The position numbers and the translations under genes are program-made. From assembly GCF_016086655.4 (NCBI RefSeq), contig NC_052136.2:53374492-53438491 (forward strand): a stretch of DNA of 64,000 nt, read 5' to 3'. Positions 61,104 through 64,000 of the stretch are shown here, piece by piece. The DNA comes from Lepeophtheirus salmonis (lineage: Eukaryota; Arthropoda; Copepoda; Siphonostomatoida; Caligidae). Numbering within the stretch: the first letter of the stretch is position 1; the number at the start of each line of letters is the position of its first letter. The notes under the pieces were generated by a model. The model worked only from the letters and a program-made list of their open reading frames with translations. It did no database searches and was not told the origin of the DNA.

Positions 61104-61267
61104 GATGTGGCGACTTCTTTAGCCCGACGAACCACCTATGCAGATGAGGAATAACTAATAATTTGTATGTATTTCTAAAATAGAAAAAGGGTTAACAAAA
61201 AATCTTAAGACTATACCTTTCGAAAAGAAAAGGATATCCCTATATTGGTGACCCCAACGTGATAATA
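61104..61267 (+). repeat. Gypsy 5' LTR and tRNA-Trp-like primer binding site
   Basis: A TGTGGCGACTTC start at 61104 is followed by about 145 bp. Then comes TGGTGACCCCAACGTGAT (61250-61267), which fits the 3' end of tRNA-Trp used as primer by CsRn1-type Ty3/gypsy elements (family knowledge). A gag start follows at about 61274. Confidence 0.55.
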
Positions 61268-61273
61268 TCAAAG

Positions 61274-61975
61274 ATGGAAATCGACAGCGTAGTAACACAT
61301 ATCGTCGGTGCACTGTCTTTTAAACTTCCTATGTCTTATACCAAATAACTATCGTTATGTTTTGCCCAAGCTGAACACCAGTATCAGATCAAAAATATAA
61401 CTCAAGAGAAAATGAAGTTTGACTACACCTGCTTGTCACTAGATGATATTTCAACTTCAGGTACCGTTGATAGAAATCCTTCTAAAGACCAACATTCTCC
61501 TATTAAAGGTCGTTTTCTGGACATATATAAACCTTAAAACTGCAATAAGTTCAATGCTTTTCCGAATATTGGGGAATTTGGTGTGAGCTTACTCATTCGT
61601 CACTGCCGTTTCCAATGGGACTCCAACTTGAACATGCTGATTTCGAAGATCCATATCAACTATAACGTTCCGTTTATCGTTTGTATGCAAAGCGCAAAAT
61701 ACATCAAACAACGTCTTCCAACACGGTAAGGTCAATAAGTTAGATCGATAAGACTGACAAAGCCATTTGCTACTTTCCTCAACGATATGGAACTGGCACC
61801 AGGAGATACAGGTAACCTTGTACATGGAAACTCCCAAGAAAGTCAAAAATAGCTGTGAACGATTCAATCCTCCCTGCTTACTCACGATTTACGATAATTT
61901 TTTGGAAAAAACTTCCATGTCGATGCAGGCGCAGAAATCAGTGTAATTCTGGTAGTACGTCAATGGATAAAACCC
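61274..61975 (+). pseudogene. Ty3/gypsy gag-protease relic
   Basis: From ATG 61274 the frame reads EIDSVVTHIVGA, then AQAEHQYQIKNITQEKMKFD, the start of gag in CsRn1-like elements. Most of gag is deleted. Near 61770 CYFPQRYGTGTRRYR matches the Cys-x2-4-RFG-type gag/protease junction. At about 61920 HVDAGAEISVIL is the aspartic protease active site with DAG in place of DTG. No pol follows. Described as a relic only. Confidence 0.7.
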
Positions 61976-62024
61976 ATCCTCTCTTATTAAAGGTCGTTTT
62001 CTGGACATATATAAACCTTAAAAC
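61501..62024 (+). repeat. 40-bp perfect direct repeat pair
   Basis: TATTAAAGGTCGTTTTCTGG plus the next 20 bases occur identically at 61501-61540 and 61985-62024. They are 484 bp apart and bracket the protease part of the gypsy relic. Confidence 0.9.
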
Positions 62025-62229
62025 CGTTCATTCATTCCAGCGTACGACCGTGTTTAGCTTAAACTTATCATAAACGATCGTTTTTTTCCTTGTACATTAA
62101 TCAAAGCAATATATTAATATATATCTATATGTCTTACTCCTCAGCTGATGTAAATTTTTGATAAAACCCAGGAATGTCTATTTAAATAGAGCTCTACCTC
62201 ATTGTGTAGGATATCATATTTATTAAATT

Positions 62230-63290
62230 TTCTGTAAGTTTATATTTTATGAGTTACTCCAGAATGAATTCGTGTGAGACTTTATCAAATGCTTTTTCAA
62301 AGGATAAAAACATTCCACCACAATTTTTTATTTATTAGTAATTTTGTCTTGGAAACTCCTCATGATTCATCTGCGAGCGTTCATTTGACTAATCCTTTCT
62401 GATTTGAGTGATTCTTCTTGGTATTATGGTAAGTAGTCTCTGATTTAATGTTCTTCTAAGTATTTTAAAATATGGATTTAAGAGTGATATTGGACGATAA
62501 TTATTTAAACCAAATCTATCCTTTCCTTTTTTATGTATCAACGACAATATACATGAGCTCATAAAGGCTGGGACTTATCTTTTTCGATTTTTTTTTGTGA
62601 AAAAATGATGCCAGTAATGGACTTAGAAGTAAAGCAAACTTTTGATAATATTCTATGGGTAGACCTGTGATACCTAGAGAATTAAACTATCTTTGTAAGT
62701 ACTGATAAACGTTACAATTTCTTCACAAGATATGGGGGACTGAATATTTTTAAGAAATTCTGCTTCCTTTATGTGTTCTCGAAATTATATTCGTGGAGAA
62801 GTTGCTCTGAAATAATTATATGCGATTTTTTTAAATACTGGCGACTTCTAAGGATTCCTTATGTCCTACAAAATATAAGAAAATTAGGGAACATAGAAAA
62901 CAAGCCAATATCATCGAGTGACAAATTATAAATAATCTTTTCCCCGCATCTATGTTTCATCTAATTAACGGCTTCATTTAGTTTTTTCGCCATTAATGGA
63001 AAAAGTCATTTTTAATAAACACCAAGACTCCCCTTGAAGGATGAAGAGTCTTAAGTATTGTATGAAATTCAAAGTTTCATACAAGTGTGGTACAAGTTGG
63101 TTTATTTTATTTTCTTCTGTTGATGAGATGTCACATAAAATTACTTTATCAGGGATCCCTACAGACTGAAGATAATTAAATACCTTAGAAGCTCTCTCGT
63201 TAATAGGCTATCAAATTAACGTAAGTCATCAGGATAGTTGGTTAGATAACAAATATTGTTTCATAAAAAAAGAACAAAATAAAACATAAT
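62230..63290 (-). pseudogene. LINE ORF2 relic (endonuclease/RT)
   Basis: Minus strand. SLIHKKGKDRFGLNNYRPIS and LLNPYFKILRRTLNQRL (about 62600-62440) are reverse transcriptase domain blocks before the first catalytic Asp. The region where that Asp lies (62340-62240) reads VVECFYPLKKHLIKSHTN and is decayed. Upstream (62830-63060) poorly preserved text such as RGVLVFIKNDF may be the AP endonuclease. The catalytic DD part is absent; the element ends near 62230. Confidence 0.6.
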
Positions 63291-63299
63291 TGAATGATA

Positions 63300-63990
63300 G
63301 TAAGGCCGTGCCAAAAATGATTTTTTTGTAGGTATGTTTTTCTTAGTTTTTTTTCTTCTGTTGGGATTAGTGTTATGCAGTGCAGCCATGATTAAATCTA
63401 AAGCTTTTTTGCCTCGAGGAGTCCTTCATTGGGCTTGCTAATTGTTGATCTATCAGTTACGATGAGTCATTTTTTAGTGATATTTTCAGTTGTGGAGTTA
63501 GATGATGTTGAACCAATATGCTGTTCCATCTCCTCACTAAATGGAGTATTGGAGACGTCTTCACTCTCGATAAAGAGAGATCTAGATTTTTTTAGGCTTA
63601 TTGGACTTCTGAAGTTGTCCTGAAAGCATTCTTGGGGGCTCTCAGTAAAAAAATTTCAGAATTTCTTCCCATTTAACAGATTAACGTTTTGTCACTTGAT
63701 CCAAAGTGGCAAGGCTATTTTTCTTTTGATAGCCAGGAGGAATTAACATAATGTCATTATCATCGAAAATGACCTTGTTTTTTTCATTTACGATCTCGTC
63801 AATGGCATAACTTCCCTTGTTTTGATTTTGTCAATTTTGATCTGTCACATTCTTAACAACTGATGGACCCTCGTCCTTTCTTAGAGGCAGAAAAAGGATT
63901 TTTATATTGCTTCACTATTTTTCTTTTCTTTTTGACATTTGGAAATTGTGTGACTATAATTAAAGCTGTTTGAATACTTCGCCCAGCTTT
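63300..63990 (-). pseudogene. LINE ORF1-like relic, continues beyond the window
   Basis: Minus-strand frames read KGSYAIDEIVNEKNKVIFDD and NDIMLIPPGYQKKNSLATLD up to a stop near 63685. Then, after a frame change, FFTESPQECFQDNFRSPISL, SRSLFIESEDVSNTPFSEEM and STSSNSTTENITKK. Acidic and Ser-rich, without zinc knuckles seen. It lies upstream of the LINE RT on the same strand, so it is probably its first ORF. Not recognised as a named family. Confidence 0.4.
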
Positions 63991-64000
63991 TTTTAAGTTT

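Noticed and set aside
61589..61885. 98-codon minus-strand open frame
   Set aside because: It is antisense to the gag-protease relic, whose plus-strand frame has recognisable motifs; the minus frame matches nothing I know.
1..64000. CRISPR arrays, bacterial operons, rRNA or tRNA genes
   Set aside because: None seen. Spliced genes, poly(A) signals and eukaryotic transposons show this is an animal genome, so bacterial features are not expected.

Overview
The window is strongly A+T-rich eukaryotic DNA. It has spliced genes with GT..AG introns, TATA and arthropod-type initiator signals, AATAAA poly(A) signals, and a dense load of decayed Tc1/mariner, piggyBac, P-like, LINE and Ty3/gypsy elements. 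The mix of mariner and DD37D families and the style of the secreted glycine-rich gene fit a crustacean, most likely a parasitic copepod (sea louse). That assignment is an inference from pattern; no database was searched. No tRNA, rRNA or CRISPR was seen.

Two host genes can be supported. (1) At 946-1935 (+) a two-exon gene with TATA box, initiator and poly(A) signal encodes a 307-residue secreted protein: signal peptide, a Cys-rich module with a WCYV core, then about 200 residues of Gly/Ser/Phe/His repeats. (2) On the minus strand six exons (55754-55873, 46427-46584, 19286-19535, 19080-19227, 17329-17522, 17093-17263) join in frame into 346 residues of an SLC14-type urea transporter. The N-terminal exon(s) lie beyond the right edge. 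All phases agree. The gene covers at least 38.8 kb, because two of its introns (9.2 and 26.9 kb) are filled with transposons, while two others are only 58 and 65 bp.

The rest is mobile DNA and relics. Left of the urea transporter (2-17 kb) are a DD37D relic, a solo MITE arm, a 1.5 kb long-inverted-repeat element, a TIR-bounded Tc1/mariner derivative, a LINE reverse-transcriptase relic and a Tc1/mariner N-terminal relic. The 26.9 kb intron (19.5-46.4 kb) holds LINE fragments, a near-palindromic MITE, a mariner relic, a 1.9 kb TIR element, and a pile-up at 35.4-44.4 kb: two DD37D elements, a near full-length mariner, a DD36/37D element and a piggyBac with TTAA ends. The 9.2 kb intron (46.6-55.8 kb) holds a Tc1-like relic, Ty3/gypsy pol followed by an LTR and a gag-like segment, and a P-element-like fragment.

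Right of exon A (56-64 kb) are a MITE split by a mariner, a triplicated 0.9 kb tandem repeat, a short gypsy relic with LTR, tRNA-Trp-like primer site, gag and protease, and a minus-strand LINE running off the edge. Apart from the secreted protein and the urea transporter, every coding segment seen carries stops or frameshifts.
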